A DNA stretch of 64,000 nucleotides from Tenacibaculum skagerrakense (lineage in GTDB: Bacteria; Bacteroidota; Bacteroidia; Flavobacteriales; Flavobacteriaceae). A model generated the notes under the pieces. The model was given only the letters and a program-made list of their open reading frames with translations. It did not search any database and was not told the DNA's origin. Location: positions 1 through 64,000 of the forward strand of contig NZ_SLXM01000003.1 of NCBI RefSeq assembly GCF_004345825.1, in the 5' to 3' direction. Position numbers and translations under genes: made by a program. Position 1 is the stretch's first letter, and each line of letters opens with the position of its first letter. Positions 8,462-20,229 of the stretch are shown here, piece by piece.

Positions 8462-9493
8462 TTATCGCTTAATTCCTTGATTATTAATCCATCGTTGATA
8501 TTTTGCTGCATTTCTGTTGTGCTGAGATAGTGTTTTCGCAAATTCATGAAAGCCAATATTATCTACACTTGCACACATAAAATAATAGTCGTGTTTTTCT
8601 GGATTTAAAACAGCTTCAATAGAAGAAATATCAGGCATTGAAATTGGAGAAGGGGGTAGGCCTACATTTTTGTATGTATTGTATGGTGATTTTTTGGTGT
8701 TTTCAATATCCCTGAACAAAACTCTTTTCACTATAAAATCTTGCCCATTAATTTCTCTTAAAGCGTAAATAATAGTTGGATCTGCTTCTAGAGGCCATTT
8801 GTTTTTATATCTATTTAAGTACAGACCAGCTACTTTAGGTCGTTCAGATGTCTGAGCAGTTTCTTTTTGAACAATAGATGCTAAGGTTATAACTTGTTCT
8901 TTACTTAAGCCCAATTTATTTGCTTTTTCTAACCTGTTTTTATTCCAAAATTTATTGTATTGATCAAGCATTTTATCTCTGAATCTCTCAGGTGAAGTAT
9001 TCCAATAAACTTCATACTGATTAGGTATAAACATTCCTAATACAGATTTTTCGGTAAAATTATTCTTGTTTAAAAAAGCAGTATCTTTAAATGCGGTTAC
9101 TAATGATACACTATCTGCTTCAATTTGTTGTGCAATTCTACCTGCTAATTTCTCTAATGTATCTTGATTATTAAAAGTAACTTTAACAGCTGTTTGATTT
9201 CCTGAGCGAAATAAATTTACTAAATCATTAAGACTCATTCCTTTTTTTAATACATACATTCCTGCTTTAGGGTTAGAAAATTTTTTCTTTTCTGATACCC
9301 AATTAAAATCATCTTTATTCTCAATAACTCCATTCAACGAATTCTGTAAGTCTTTCATTGAACTATTTGTTTTGATAAAGATTGTAGTGTCCTTTTTTAC
9401 AGCAGGAGCAAATATTTTGTTATAAAAATAATATCCTACAGCACTAGAGATAATGAGTAAAACACTAATTATAATAATGATCTTATTTTTCAT
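8462..9493 (-). CDS. mltG: Endolytic murein transglycosylase MltG
   Basis: MltG cleaves nascent peptidoglycan strands in the inner membrane and so sets glycan chain length. The 343 residues start with one membrane anchor (IIIIISVLLIISSAVGYYFY), then a LysM-like/YceG region. The catalytic part contains LASIVQKETAQTSERPKVAGLYLNR split over two segments, with the conserved Glu in VQKE, followed by LEADPTIIYAL and the NTYKNVGLPPSPI segment. All are hallmarks of the YceG family. Its first 11 bp overlap the end of the upstream GNAT gene, so it belongs to the dapF-GNAT-mltG operon, a cell-wall related set. Confidence 0.96.
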   Translation of the reverse strand: MKNKIIIIISVLLIISSAVGYYFYNKIFAPAVKKDTTIFIKTNSSMKDLQNSLNGVIENKDDFNWVSEKKKFSNPKAGMYVLKKGMSLNDLVNLFRSGNQTAVKVTFNNQDTLEKLAGRIAQQIEADSVSLVTAFKDTAFLNKNNFTEKSVLGMFIPNQYEVYWNTSPERFRDKMLDQYNKFWNKNRLEKANKLGLSKEQVITLASIVQKETAQTSERPKVAGLYLNRYKNKWPLEADPTIIYALREINGQDFIVKRVLFRDIENTKKSPYNTYKNVGLPPSPISMPDISSIEAVLNPEKHDYYFMCASVDNIGFHEFAKTLSQHNRNAAKYQRWINNQGIKR

Positions 9494-10010
9494 TGATTAA
9501 TTGAAATATAATTTCGTCTTTAAAGTTTCCTTTGCAATATAGCCAGTCTTTTTTAGTTCCAACTTCCTTAAAGTTTTGTTTTTTAAATAACGAAATGCTT
9601 TTTTGATTATCAATAGCAATATTAGCAAATAATTGATGTAAATGCAGATTTGAAAAGCTGTAATTTATGAGTAATTGTAACGCTTCACTAGCATAGCCAT
9701 TATGTTGATGCTTTTCGTGAATTACAATTCCAATACCTGCTCTTTTATGTTGTGGGTTAAAATCAAATAAATCTATAAGTCCAATAGGTTGATTTTGATT
9801 CGTTTCTTCTATTACTAAACGTAATTGCTTAGCTTCATAAATATCTAAATGACAATTCTCAATATATTGTTTCAATAAGTACTTAGAAAAAGGAGTTTGC
9901 GTATGACTAACTTCCCAAAAAAGCTCATTATTTTCTATTTGAAAGAGAAAATCTAAATCTTCGGGCTCAACAGCCCTTAACTTGATATGATTACCTGTGA
10001 GTAATTGCAT
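9483..10010 (-). CDS. GNAT N-acetyltransferase, RimJ/RimL-like
   Basis: This 175-residue acetyltransferase of the Acetyltransf_3 type begins IKLRAVEPEDLDFLFQIENN. It has an acetyl-CoA loop region near HEKHQHNGYASEALQLLINY and ends with the SISLFKKQNFKEVGT segment of the fold. Such proteins acetylate amino groups on proteins, antibiotics or small molecules, and the substrate is not deducible. It overlaps dapF by 1 bp upstream and mltG by 11 bp downstream, so translation is probably coupled. Confidence 0.88.
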   Translation of the reverse strand: MQLLTGNHIKLRAVEPEDLDFLFQIENNELFWEVSHTQTPFSKYLLKQYIENCHLDIYEAKQLRLVIEETNQNQPIGLIDLFDFNPQHKRAGIGIVIHEKHQHNGYASEALQLLINYSFSNLHLHQLFANIAIDNQKSISLFKKQNFKEVGTKKDWLYCKGNFKDEIIFQLINEK

Positions 10011-10786
10011 TAAATTTCAATTTCGCCTTTAAAGACAAATTCTGCTGGACCTTTTAAAAACACGTTTTTGTAAGAATTATTTTCTACATCAAATGAAATA
10101 GATAATTGTCCGCCTTCTACTTTAATATTGATTTCTTTAGCTTGAGTTTTATTAGTGTTATGCATTGCTATTGCTGCTGCAGTGGCTCCAGTTCCACATG
10201 CTAAAGTTTCGTTTTCTACACCACGCTCATAGGTTCTAATTCTAAATGAGTTTGTGTCTAACTGTTCAACAAAGTTTACATTACTACCTTCAGAACCATA
10301 AATACCATTACGAATTTCTTTACCTTTATTATATACATCAAAAGAACTAATATTTTCAACTATTTCAACATGATGTGGAGAACCTGTGTTTGTAAAAACA
10401 TAACCGTTTTTTAGCTCCACAGTATCAACATCAATCATTTGTAAAGAAACGATTCCATTATTTATTGTTGCATGATGTAATCCATCTATGGCATTAAAAG
10501 TAGTTATATTGTTTATAACACCTAGTCTATTGGCAAAAGCAACAATACATCGTCCTCCATTTCCACACATAGTGCTTTGATTTCCATCTGCATTGAAATA
10601 CACCATTTTAAAATCTACATTATCGTCATTTTCAAGTAAGATTAATCCATCTCCACCGACTCCAAAATTACGATTACACAATTTATTGATAAGCACTTTG
10701 TTTTCTTTAGGAAAAAATGAAGTTCTATTATCAATTATTACAAAGTCGTTACCTGTTCCTTGGTATTTATAAAAAACTAAATTCAT
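10010..10786 (-). CDS. dapF: Diaminopimelate epimerase
   Basis: It converts LL- to meso-diaminopimelate, the last step before lysine and the peptidoglycan cross-linking residue. It has 258 residues. The two catalytic cysteines are visible: C74 in TMCGNGGRC and C197 in LACGTGATAAAIA. The N-terminal KYQGTGNDFVIIDNR is also typical. It is the first gene of a three-gene minus-strand operon with a GNAT gene and mltG, linking precursor supply with wall processing. dapA of the same pathway is at 19264 but is not in this operon. Confidence 0.98.
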   Translation of the reverse strand: MNLVFYKYQGTGNDFVIIDNRTSFFPKENKVLINKLCNRNFGVGGDGLILLENDDNVDFKMVYFNADGNQSTMCGNGGRCIVAFANRLGVINNITTFNAIDGLHHATINNGIVSLQMIDVDTVELKNGYVFTNTGSPHHVEIVENISSFDVYNKGKEIRNGIYGSEGSNVNFVEQLDTNSFRIRTYERGVENETLACGTGATAAAIAMHNTNKTQAKEINIKVEGGQLSISFDVENNSYKNVFLKGPAEFVFKGEIEI

Positions 10787-10866
10787 TAGAGCAAATATAC
10801 GTATTTACTAAGGAAAAAAGGGGTGTTAAATAGCGGTTAAAGTACGTTAAAGAGAAGTTAAACAGA

Positions 10867-10896
10867 TTGTGTTAAAATGTTAAAATTGTATCTTTG
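10867..10896 (+). promoter_or_regulatory. Promoter of the htrA-like gene
   Basis: TATCTTTG at 10889-10896 matches the TAnnTTTG box, and TTG at 10867-10869 lies 19 bp upstream as the -33 element. The distance to the ATG at 10919 is about 20 bp, a usual leader length in this phylum. Confidence 0.6.
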
Positions 10897-10918
10897 AGTA
10901 GCTTAAAAATTTAATAAT

Positions 10919-12304
10919 ATGAAAAGAGTTTTAGGAATATTGACTATTGCATTTTTGGGAGGAGTTTCTTCCTTAGGAGTTTATAAAATTTTTATTGAAA
11001 AACCACAAGTAATTGTAGAGAAAACAGTAGAGCCAGCATTGCAAACAATGAATGCTAGTTATACTCCAACAGTATTAAATACAGCCTCTGCACCAACAGA
11101 TTTTACCGAAGCAGCAGAGAAAACAGTAAATACAGTTGTTCACGTAAAAAATACAGCAATTAAAGAAGTATACAATCCTTTTGAAGAGTTTTTCGGAACA
11201 GGAAATGGAAAGAGAAAGCAAGAGAGAGTTGGAACTGGTAGCGGGGTAATCATTTCTTCTGACGGTTATATTGTTACCAATAATCACGTAATTGATGGAG
11301 CAACTGATTTAGAAGTTACATTAAATAATAAAAAGAAATACAAAGCAGAATTAGTTGGTGCAGATGCAACTAATGACATTGCGTTGTTAAAGATTGATTC
11401 AGAAATTGAATTGCCTTACATCACTTTTGGAAATTCTGATTATGCAAAAATTGGAGAGTGGGTATTGGCAGTGGGTAATCCATATAATTTAAACTCAACT
11501 GTAACTGCTGGAATTATAAGTGCAAAAGGAAGAGATTTACAAGGAAATACAAGTATTGATGCGTTTATTCAAACAGATGCAGCAGTAAATCCAGGAAATA
11601 GTGGAGGAGCTTTGGTAAATACAAGAGGAGAGTTAATTGGTATTAATACAGCAATTAGTTCAAGAACAGGTTCCTTTATCGGGTATTCATTTGCAGTTCC
11701 ATCGAATATAGCAAAGAAAATTATCGATGATTTATTAGAGTTTGGTAATGTTCAGGAAGCTGTAATGGGATTCAGTTTTAGACCTGATAGAGATGAAGTT
11801 GAAGGTGTTGAAATTATAGAAGTTACACCAGGAGAAGGAGCTGATTTAGCAGGTTTAAAGCAAGGAGATATTATTAAGAAAATCAATAATATAAAAATCA
11901 GTAAAATAGCTGATTTAAAAGGACAGTTAAATGCCAAAAGACCAGGGCAATCGGTAGAAGTTACTATTGATAGAGAGGGAGAATCTATCACAAAAACGGT
12001 TACTCTAATGAAAAGAACTTCTTTTGATTCCAGAGTTTTAGGCATAAGATTAAAAGATTTAACAGAGAAAGAGAAAAAAGAAAGAAAATTAGAAAACGGA
12101 GCTAAGATAGTGCAAACTACAAATCCGGCTTTTGTTGAATATAATGTAGGTGAAGGTTATGTAATAACTAAAATCAACGGAAATAAAATATATTCTGCAT
12201 CTGAAGCAGCTACTTTATTAGATAGTTATTCGCAAAGAAGTGGAAGAAGATTAATAATAGAACTCGTAAGTCCAGAAGGACAAATTGAGCGATACGGATT
12301 GTAA
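10919..12304 (+). CDS. Periplasmic serine protease, DegP/HtrA (Do) family
   Basis: This periplasmic chaperone-protease removes misfolded envelope proteins. The 461 residues start with a membrane anchor or signal segment (VLGILTIAFLGGVSSLGVY). The trypsin-like domain shows the catalytic triad H123 (TNNHVI), D153 (NDIALL) and S228 (NPGNSGGAL). Two C-terminal PDZ domains follow at about 275-365 and 370-460. It has its own promoter and an intrinsic terminator, so it is a single-gene unit. Stress control by an ECF sigma factor is common for the family, but no specific site was recognised here. Confidence 0.96.
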   Translation: MKRVLGILTIAFLGGVSSLGVYKIFIEKPQVIVEKTVEPALQTMNASYTPTVLNTASAPTDFTEAAEKTVNTVVHVKNTAIKEVYNPFEEFFGTGNGKRKQERVGTGSGVIISSDGYIVTNNHVIDGATDLEVTLNNKKKYKAELVGADATNDIALLKIDSEIELPYITFGNSDYAKIGEWVLAVGNPYNLNSTVTAGIISAKGRDLQGNTSIDAFIQTDAAVNPGNSGGALVNTRGELIGINTAISSRTGSFIGYSFAVPSNIAKKIIDDLLEFGNVQEAVMGFSFRPDRDEVEGVEIIEVTPGEGADLAGLKQGDIIKKINNIKISKIADLKGQLNAKRPGQSVEVTIDREGESITKTVTLMKRTSFDSRVLGIRLKDLTEKEKKERKLENGAKIVQTTNPAFVEYNVGEGYVITKINGNKIYSASEAATLLDSYSQRSGRRLIIELVSPEGQIERYGL

Positions 12305-12317
12305 AATGTAAAGCTTG

Positions 12318-12350
12318 AAAAACTCGATATTTTTAATATCGAGTTTTTTT
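12318..12350 (+). terminator. Terminator after the htrA-like gene
   Basis: A perfect A/T-flanked stem with core actcgatatt (12322-12331) pairs with aatatcgagt (12335-12344) around a 3-nt loop and ends in a run of seven or more T. It is a strong intrinsic terminator. Confidence 0.9.
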
Positions 12351-12382
12351 ATTTTTTGGTTTACGAAATCGTTTGAAATAAC

Positions 12383-12390
12383 TACTTTTG
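12383..12390 (+). promoter_or_regulatory. -7 promoter box of gap
   Basis: TACTTTTG at 12383-12390 matches TAnnTTTG. A TTTG at 12355-12358 could be the -33 box, though the 24-bp spacing is long. The box supports starting gap at 12424 and not at the ATG at 12388, which lies inside it. Confidence 0.55.
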
Positions 12391-12423
12391 CACCAAATTT
12401 TTAAAAATTTAGTTAACACAACT

Positions 12424-13866
12424 ATGTCAACAATAACAAATTACGAAAAAGAAGTGGTAAATCAAGCTCAAGTTAGAAGAGCTACTACTGAATTTATCAA
12501 TATTGTAAATGATTTATGGTATGATAAATCAATTGAATTAGTGTTATTTAGAAATCCTTTAGTAGACAAAAGAGCTAGCGAGGTTTTAAATTTAATTGAT
12601 TACGCTAGAGAGTTTGTAACAAAACCTATTTCTATTGAGGATGCTTTAAGTATTGCTAAAGCTATTCAAACTATTGATTTGCCTGCGTCTAAATTAGATA
12701 TTGGTAAATTAGCGTACGAATATTATTTAATTGAAGATGCTGATTTAGATACAGTTGATTTCGTAAAAAATCAATTAAAAGATGCTACAGAGGCTACAAA
12801 CTTTGAACCAAAAGATGTGGTTCTTTATGGTTTTGGTCGAATTGGTCGTTTATTAGCAAGAGAGTTAAGCTCAAAAATGGGTAAAGGTTCTCAATTACGA
12901 TTAAGAGCTGTAGTAACTCGTGGTAAAATAGACGAATCTGTTTTAGAGAAAAGAGCTTCTTTATTAAGCGTTGATTCTGTTCATGGAGATTTCTTAGGAA
13001 CTGTTCAAGTTGATGCAGAAAACAATGCATTAATTATTAACGGTACTACTGTTTATATGATTTCGGCTAACGGACCAGAAGAAATCGATTATACTTCTTA
13101 TGGAATTAATGATGCTTTAGTAATTGATAATACGGGAGCTTTTAGAGATAAAGAGGCTTTAAGTCGTCATTTAACAGCTAAAGGAGCAAGTAAAGTGTTA
13201 TTAACAGCACCAGGTAAAGGAGTACCAAACATTGTTCATGGAGTTAATCATAAGGAAAACAATCCTGATTCAATTGATATTTTCTCAGCGGCTTCTTGTA
13301 CAACAAATGCCATTACACCAGTATTAAAGGTATTAGAAGATAACTTTGGAATTAAAAAAGGACATTTAGAGACGATTCATGCATATACTAATGATCAAAA
13401 CTTAGTAGATAACATGCATAGTAAATATCGTAGAGGAAGAGCAGCTGCTTTAAACATGGTAATTACTGAAACAGGAGCTGGTAAAGCAGTTTCTAAAGCA
13501 TTGCCTGCATTAGAAGGTAAATTAACTTCAAATGCAATTAGAGTTCCTGTTCCTAATGGATCATTAGCTGTTTTGAACTTACAATTAAATTCAGAAACTA
13601 CTGTAGAAGCGGTTAATGCAATTATGAAGCAATATGCTTTAGAAGGAGATTTAGTTGAGCAAATTAAATATTCATTAAGTAATGAATTAGTATCTAGTGA
13701 TATAGTAGGTACAACAGCTCCTTCGATTTTTGATAGTAAAGCTACAATTGTAGATGGAGATACAATTGTAATTTACGTTTGGTATGATAACGAATATGGT
13801 TATTCTCACCAAGTAATGCGTTTGGCTAAGCACATAGCAAAAGTTCGTCGATATACTTATTATTAG
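12424..13866 (+). CDS. gap: Glyceraldehyde-3-phosphate dehydrogenase, long form
   Basis: It oxidises glyceraldehyde-3-phosphate to 1,3-bisphosphoglycerate in glycolysis. From the chosen ATG it has 480 residues, far above the usual 335. About 130 N-terminal residues precede the NAD-binding motif GFGRIGR (136-142). The active-site Cys292 is in SAASCTTNAITP, and the end carries the WYDNEYGYSHQV motif. This long form is normal for many Bacteroidota; the role of the extra helical region is unknown. I rejected an ATG 12 codons upstream because it overlaps the -7 box. The gene stands alone between two terminators, as expected for a strongly expressed gene. Confidence 0.95.
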   Translation: MSTITNYEKEVVNQAQVRRATTEFINIVNDLWYDKSIELVLFRNPLVDKRASEVLNLIDYAREFVTKPISIEDALSIAKAIQTIDLPASKLDIGKLAYEYYLIEDADLDTVDFVKNQLKDATEATNFEPKDVVLYGFGRIGRLLARELSSKMGKGSQLRLRAVVTRGKIDESVLEKRASLLSVDSVHGDFLGTVQVDAENNALIINGTTVYMISANGPEEIDYTSYGINDALVIDNTGAFRDKEALSRHLTAKGASKVLLTAPGKGVPNIVHGVNHKENNPDSIDIFSAASCTTNAITPVLKVLEDNFGIKKGHLETIHAYTNDQNLVDNMHSKYRRGRAAALNMVITETGAGKAVSKALPALEGKLTSNAIRVPVPNGSLAVLNLQLNSETTVEAVNAIMKQYALEGDLVEQIKYSLSNELVSSDIVGTTAPSIFDSKATIVDGDTIVIYVWYDNEYGYSHQVMRLAKHIAKVRRYTYY

Positions 13867-13889
13867 TAGACAACTACTATTTCAACTTT

Positions 13890-13922
13890 AAAAATCCGAG
13901 GTAAATACTTCGGATTTTTTTT
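13890..13922 (+). terminator. Terminator after gap
   Basis: The stem aaaatccga (13891-13899) pairs with tcggatttt (13910-13918) and runs into an uninterrupted T tract to 13922. It closes the gap transcript. Confidence 0.88.
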
Positions 13923-13967
13923 GTTTAAAAATAGTAAATTGCAAAACCATTTTTTTAAACTTTATAC

Positions 13968-16543
<2,576 letters not shown>

Positions 16544-16548
16544 TATTC

Positions 16549-17232
16549 TTGTTTAAACAAAAAAACATAAAAAGATTACTATTTGTACTGTACGCAATAA
16601 TTTGTGTAATCAGCATATATTTAATTGTGGTAGATCATGAATATAAGTTTGAAATTAAGCCGTTTCCTACACTTATTTTGGTAATCCTCTACTTGATTGA
16701 AACAAAGAAATATACCAAAACGTATATTGGTTTTTTGTTATTAAGTATGATAGGTGATGTATTAACGTCAATTCCTTACGGTTTTAATTACGGTATTATA
16801 AGTTATGGTTTATCGTATCTGTTGTTGGTAAATTCAATACGAAAACATATAAATAAGGAAACTTATAAGTTGTTATTAATATACTTACTCTTATTTGGGT
16901 TCCTATTTACTATAGTGTACGTTTTTGTTTTAAATGATCCGGGTAACTCTATGATTCCAATATTATTTTATGGTGTCTGTATTTGTCTAGTTACTTCATT
17001 TATATTAATGAATTACATAGAAAGTATGGAGCATGCTAATTTTATTTTACTTGTTGCAATCGGTTTTCGTATAATTTCTGATTCTATTTATGCAATTGTA
17101 TTGTTTAGTGAATCGGATGTGTATTTTGATATTTTCTCTTTAAGTACCTTGTTAATATCTAATTTCTTATTTTACAGAGGTTTTTTGTTTAATGAAAAGC
17201 AAGTTTCTAATTTTTTTCAACGAATGATGTAG
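16549..17232 (+). CDS. YhhN-family integral membrane protein, copy 1
   Basis: This 227-residue protein has about eight hydrophobic helices and fits the YhhN/TMEM86 family, whose animal members are lysoplasmalogenases. The conserved acidic positions appear as MIGDVLTSIP and ISDSIYAIVLF. Translation appears to begin at TTG (16549-16551), 6 bp after ligA, immediately before the basic KQKNIKR segment and the first helix. It is the first of three tandem diverged copies. Lysoplasmalogen or alkenyl-lipid hydrolysis is possible by family, but activity in Bacteroidota is unproved. Confidence 0.75.
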   Translation: MFKQKNIKRLLFVLYAIICVISIYLIVVDHEYKFEIKPFPTLILVILYLIETKKYTKTYIGFLLLSMIGDVLTSIPYGFNYGIISYGLSYLLLVNSIRKHINKETYKLLLIYLLLFGFLFTIVYVFVLNDPGNSMIPILFYGVCICLVTSFILMNYIESMEHANFILLVAIGFRIISDSIYAIVLFSESDVYFDIFSLSTLLISNFLFYRGFLFNEKQVSNFFQRMM

Positions 17233-17263
17233 CCTTAAGTTTAGAAAAGTAAATTCATACAAT

Positions 17264-17935
17264 TTGAATAGAGTTACCAAAATAGCATTATATATTGGGT
17301 TTATTATAACCAGTGTGTTATACCTTTACATGTTAGCAACTGTAACACCAGAGAATAATGCTTTAAGGAATTCTTTAAAACCGGTTCCAATTATTTTTCT
17401 TTTGATGTTGTATAGTTTTGAGAGTAAAAAAAAGAGTCCTTTGATAATATCTACCTTTTTATTTATAGTAATAGCAGATATTGTAAGTTCTTCATTGAAC
17501 ATGTTTTGGTTAGCTCTTTTAATTTATGGAATTGGAAATTTTCTTCTTGTAAAAATGATGTTGAATACTATTTCAAAAAATGCAAAGAAGGAAGTAGGTA
17601 TTTACTTTATTTTATCATTAATTTTATTTTTAATTGTATTTATATATGTAATTCAAGATAAAGGGAATTGTTTTTTTTCTATATTATTTTATGGAGTTAC
17701 AGTTTCACTGTTATTTTCAGTTTCTCTCTTGAATTATAAGCATAATATGATTTTAGCTAATGCATTATTATTTTTAACAATAAGCGTTAGAGTTATTTCT
17801 GATGCTGTTTATGCTATCGTAATTTTTAATATTTCAAATGTCTATTTTGATCTAGTTTCTTTGAGTATTTGGATGCTTTCTTGTTTCTTGTTTTATAAAT
17901 CTTTCATATTAAGGGAAAAGCAAATTTCTAAATAA
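17264..17935 (+). CDS. YhhN-family integral membrane protein, copy 2
   Basis: The protein has 223 residues, mostly transmembrane helices, and is homologous to the genes on either side. It keeps ISDAVYAIVIF near the C terminus, but the first acidic motif is altered to IADIVSSS where copies 1 and 3 have GDV. It may therefore have lost or changed activity. The start is a TTG at 17264, 31 bp after copy 1, chosen because a basic residue and a hydrophobic helix follow at once. Confidence 0.7.
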   Translation: MNRVTKIALYIGFIITSVLYLYMLATVTPENNALRNSLKPVPIIFLLMLYSFESKKKSPLIISTFLFIVIADIVSSSLNMFWLALLIYGIGNFLLVKMMLNTISKNAKKEVGIYFILSLILFLIVFIYVIQDKGNCFFSILFYGVTVSLLFSVSLLNYKHNMILANALLFLTISVRVISDAVYAIVIFNISNVYFDLVSLSIWMLSCFLFYKSFILREKQISK

Positions 17936-17952
17936 CTAAACTATACGTCTAC

Positions 17953-18618
17953 ATGAAAAACTTTACAATAATTCTCGTATCAATAGTGTTTTTAATAGTT
18001 TCATTTTTTGAAATATATGGAACTATAATTCAGAGTGAACTGTTAGAATTTATCTGTAAACCACTAATAACAGTCTTATTAGCTATTTTGTATTTGATTT
18101 CAGTAAAAAAGCCAAGTTTTTTGTTTATTTCGGCGTTATTTTTTTCTTTCTGGGGTGATGTTTTATTGTTGTTTCCAGAAAAGTATTTTGTTTTTGGTTT
18201 AGTTTCTTTTTTATTGACTCATCTTTTATACATAAGAATTATAAAAGGATTTTTACCAAAAATTAAAGTAACGACTTTTATCAAATCTGCTTTACCTTTT
18301 GTTTTTTACTTTGGGGGAATTGTTTTTTTAACTATAAACAATTTAAAAGAATTATTGATTCCAGTAATAGTGTACGGATTGGTTATTTCTGCTTTCGGAA
18401 CTTTTTCTTTAGTAAATTATATAAAAAACAAAGCAACCGAAAATTTATGGTTGCTTGTTGGTGCCTTAATTTTTATTCTTTCTGATAGTATAATTGCTAT
18501 CAATAAATTTTACTTGAATACTATTGACTTAGGAAGCTTAATTATGATTACATATATTGTTGCTCAATACATGATTTGTAAAGCCATGATAGCAAAATCT
18601 CTTAATTCTGAATTATAG
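17953..18618 (+). CDS. YhhN-family integral membrane protein, copy 3
   Basis: This 221-residue multi-helix protein begins with ATG, 17 bp after copy 2. It is the most canonical of the three: FWGDVLLLFPEKYFVFGLVSF and LSDSIIAINKF (each given only in part) carry the two conserved aspartates of the YhhN family. Its stop overlaps the convergent DoxX gene by 6 bp. The three copies probably form one transcript with ligA or a short operon of their own; no terminator is seen between them. Confidence 0.78.
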   Translation: MKNFTIILVSIVFLIVSFFEIYGTIIQSELLEFICKPLITVLLAILYLISVKKPSFLFISALFFSFWGDVLLLFPEKYFVFGLVSFLLTHLLYIRIIKGFLPKIKVTTFIKSALPFVFYFGGIVFLTINNLKELLIPVIVYGLVISAFGTFSLVNYIKNKATENLWLLVGALIFILSDSIIAINKFYLNTIDLGSLIMITYIVAQYMICKAMIAKSLNSEL

Positions 18619-18996
18619 TTTTAAGAAGGGAATGTCTTTTCGGTTTTGAAATAATAAAATTCCACCAGCTAGTAAGGTAATAACAGCCATTATAAATAAA
18701 GTTCCACCGTCATTATTATGTTCGATACCAATTTTAGTTAAATGAGAGAAAATAGCACCTCCCATTAATCCTAGAGTTAAACCAGCACCAAGCCAAACTT
18801 TTTTGGGTACAAACAATAAAATAGAAGCAATCAATTCTAAAACTCCAGTTCCTATACGCATTAAGTGTTCGTTTTCACCGGCTACTTTGGTGAATAAATC
18901 AATGCTTTCTTGAGCTCCAGTAAATTTAAAAAATAAAGTTTGTAGCATAATGATAGCCGCAATAAGTTTCAGTATTAATGGTAAGTATTTTTTCAT
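18613..18996 (-). CDS. DoxX-family membrane protein
   Basis: This 127-residue protein has four predicted membrane helices, matching small DoxX/DoxD-like proteins. The pattern is LIAAIIMLQTLFFKFTGAQES, then IGTGVLELIASILLFVP, then LGLMGGAIFSHL. The family has no single defined role; some members take part in quinone-linked or oxidative-stress processes. It is transcribed towards the YhhN genes and overlaps the last by 6 bp at the 3' ends. Confidence 0.82.
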   Translation of the reverse strand: MKKYLPLILKLIAAIIMLQTLFFKFTGAQESIDLFTKVAGENEHLMRIGTGVLELIASILLFVPKKVWLGAGLTLGLMGGAIFSHLTKIGIEHNNDGGTLFIMAVITLLAGGILLFQNRKDIPFLKL

Positions 18997-19235
18997 AATT
19001 ATTTAAAATTTGTTTCGGGTTTAGACGCATAAAAATGAATTTCATTTCAAAAATGTTAAAATAAAATGATTTTATAATAAATATATAATTATAAGCGCTT
19101 TACTGAAACTTGTATAATAACTTATTATTTGAGTGATAAAGTTGAATCACTTATTTCTAAAGTGAAGAAAATTAAACAAGCTTAAAAAATTTGTGTATTC
19201 TGTAAATAAACCATTTTTCATATTAAATAAAGCAG

Positions 19236-19243
19236 TAATTTTG
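19236..19243 (+). promoter_or_regulatory. -7 promoter box of dapA
   Basis: TAATTTTG at 19236-19243 matches TAnnTTTG, about 20 bp before the dapA ATG. The remainder of the 267-bp gap (18997-19263) is very A/T rich and contains a small inverted repeat, AGTGAT/ATCACT (19132-19151), of unknown meaning. Confidence 0.5.
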
Positions 19244-19263
19244 AATCAAATTTAAAGAAGGAA

Positions 19264-20139
19264 ATGCAAAAATTTATTGGAACAGGAGTTGCTTTAGTCA
19301 CTCCTTTTTTTGAAGATGGTTCGGTTGATTTCGATGGATTAGAAAGATTAGTTAATTACCAAATAAATAATGGAATCAATTATTTAGTTGTTTTAGGAAC
19401 AACAGGCGAACCTGCAACATTGACTAAAGAAGAAAAGGAGGCAGTTAAAACTAAGATAATTGAAGTAAATAATGTTAGACTACCTTTGGTTCTTGGAATT
19501 GGAGGCAACAACACAGCTGCTGTTGTAGAAGAAATAAAAAACACCGATTTATCTAATTTTGATGCTATTTTATCAGTTTCTCCTTACTATAATAAGCCAA
19601 CGCAAGAAGGAATATATCAGCATTTTAAAGCTATAGCAGAAGCGACTGAAAAGCCTATAATATTGTATAATGTACCTGGAAGAACATCCTCAAATATGTC
19701 TCCAGAAGTAATTGTTCGTTTGGCAAATGATTTCGATAATATTATAGCTGTAAAAGAGGCTAAAGGAGATATGGTGCAAGCAATGAAGATAATTCAAAAT
19801 GTACCTAAGGATTTCTTAGTGATTTCAGGGGATGATATGATTGCTTTACCTATGGTTTTAGCTGGTGGGGCAGGAGTAATAAGTGTTATTGCTCAAGGAT
19901 TGCCAGAAAAGTTTTCTAGTTTAATCCAATTGGGATTAGAAGGAAAGCCTAAAGAAGCTTACGAGTTACATTACAATGTGGCTGATAGTATTGATATGAT
20001 TTTTGCAGAAGGAAACCCAGCAGGAATAAAGGCTATGTTACAAAAATTAGGGATTTGTGAAGATCAAGTACGTTTACCTTTAGTAAAAGCTTCAGAAGAG
20101 TTACAAACAGAAATATCTGATTTTATAGATCATCAATAA
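19264..20139 (+). CDS. dapA: 4-Hydroxy-tetrahydrodipicolinate synthase
   Basis: It condenses pyruvate with aspartate semialdehyde in the first committed step to lysine and diaminopimelate. The 291 residues form the TIM-barrel aldolase family. The Schiff-base lysine is K164 in [10 protein letters not shown] and the conserved tyrosine is in ILYNVPGRT. The N-terminal [10 protein letters not shown] and the [10 protein letters not shown] segment are also diagnostic. It is a single gene with its own promoter and a strong terminator. dapF lies elsewhere in the window. Confidence 0.97.
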   Translation: MQKFIGTGVALVTPFFEDGSVDFDGLERLVNYQINNGINYLVVLGTTGEPATLTKEEKEAVKTKIIEVNNVRLPLVLGIGGNNTAAVVEEIKNTDLSNFDAILSVSPYYNKPTQEGIYQHFKAIAEATEKPIILYNVPGRTSSNMSPEVIVRLANDFDNIIAVKEAKGDMVQAMKIIQNVPKDFLVISGDDMIALPMVLAGGAGVISVIAQGLPEKFSSLIQLGLEGKPKEAYELHYNVADSIDMIFAEGNPAGIKAMLQKLGICEDQVRLPLVKASEELQTEISDFIDHQ

Positions 20140-20166
20140 ACCAAATACTTCTATAAGAAATTAAAT

Positions 20167-20198
20167 AAAGCTCATAGTCTAGAATTATGAGCTTTTTT
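20167..20198 (+). terminator. Terminator after dapA
   Basis: The 10-bp stem aaagctcata (20167-20176) pairs with tatgagcttt (20186-20195), followed by T residues. It separates dapA from ferritin. Confidence 0.9.
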
Positions 20199-20229
20199 GC
20201 ATCTTTGTTGTACTGTAAAATAAAGAATT

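Noticed and set aside
11752-12045. 97-codon minus-strand frame inside the htrA-like gene
   Set aside because: It lies opposite the PDZ domains and has the hydrophobic composition typical of antisense frames in A/T-rich genes.
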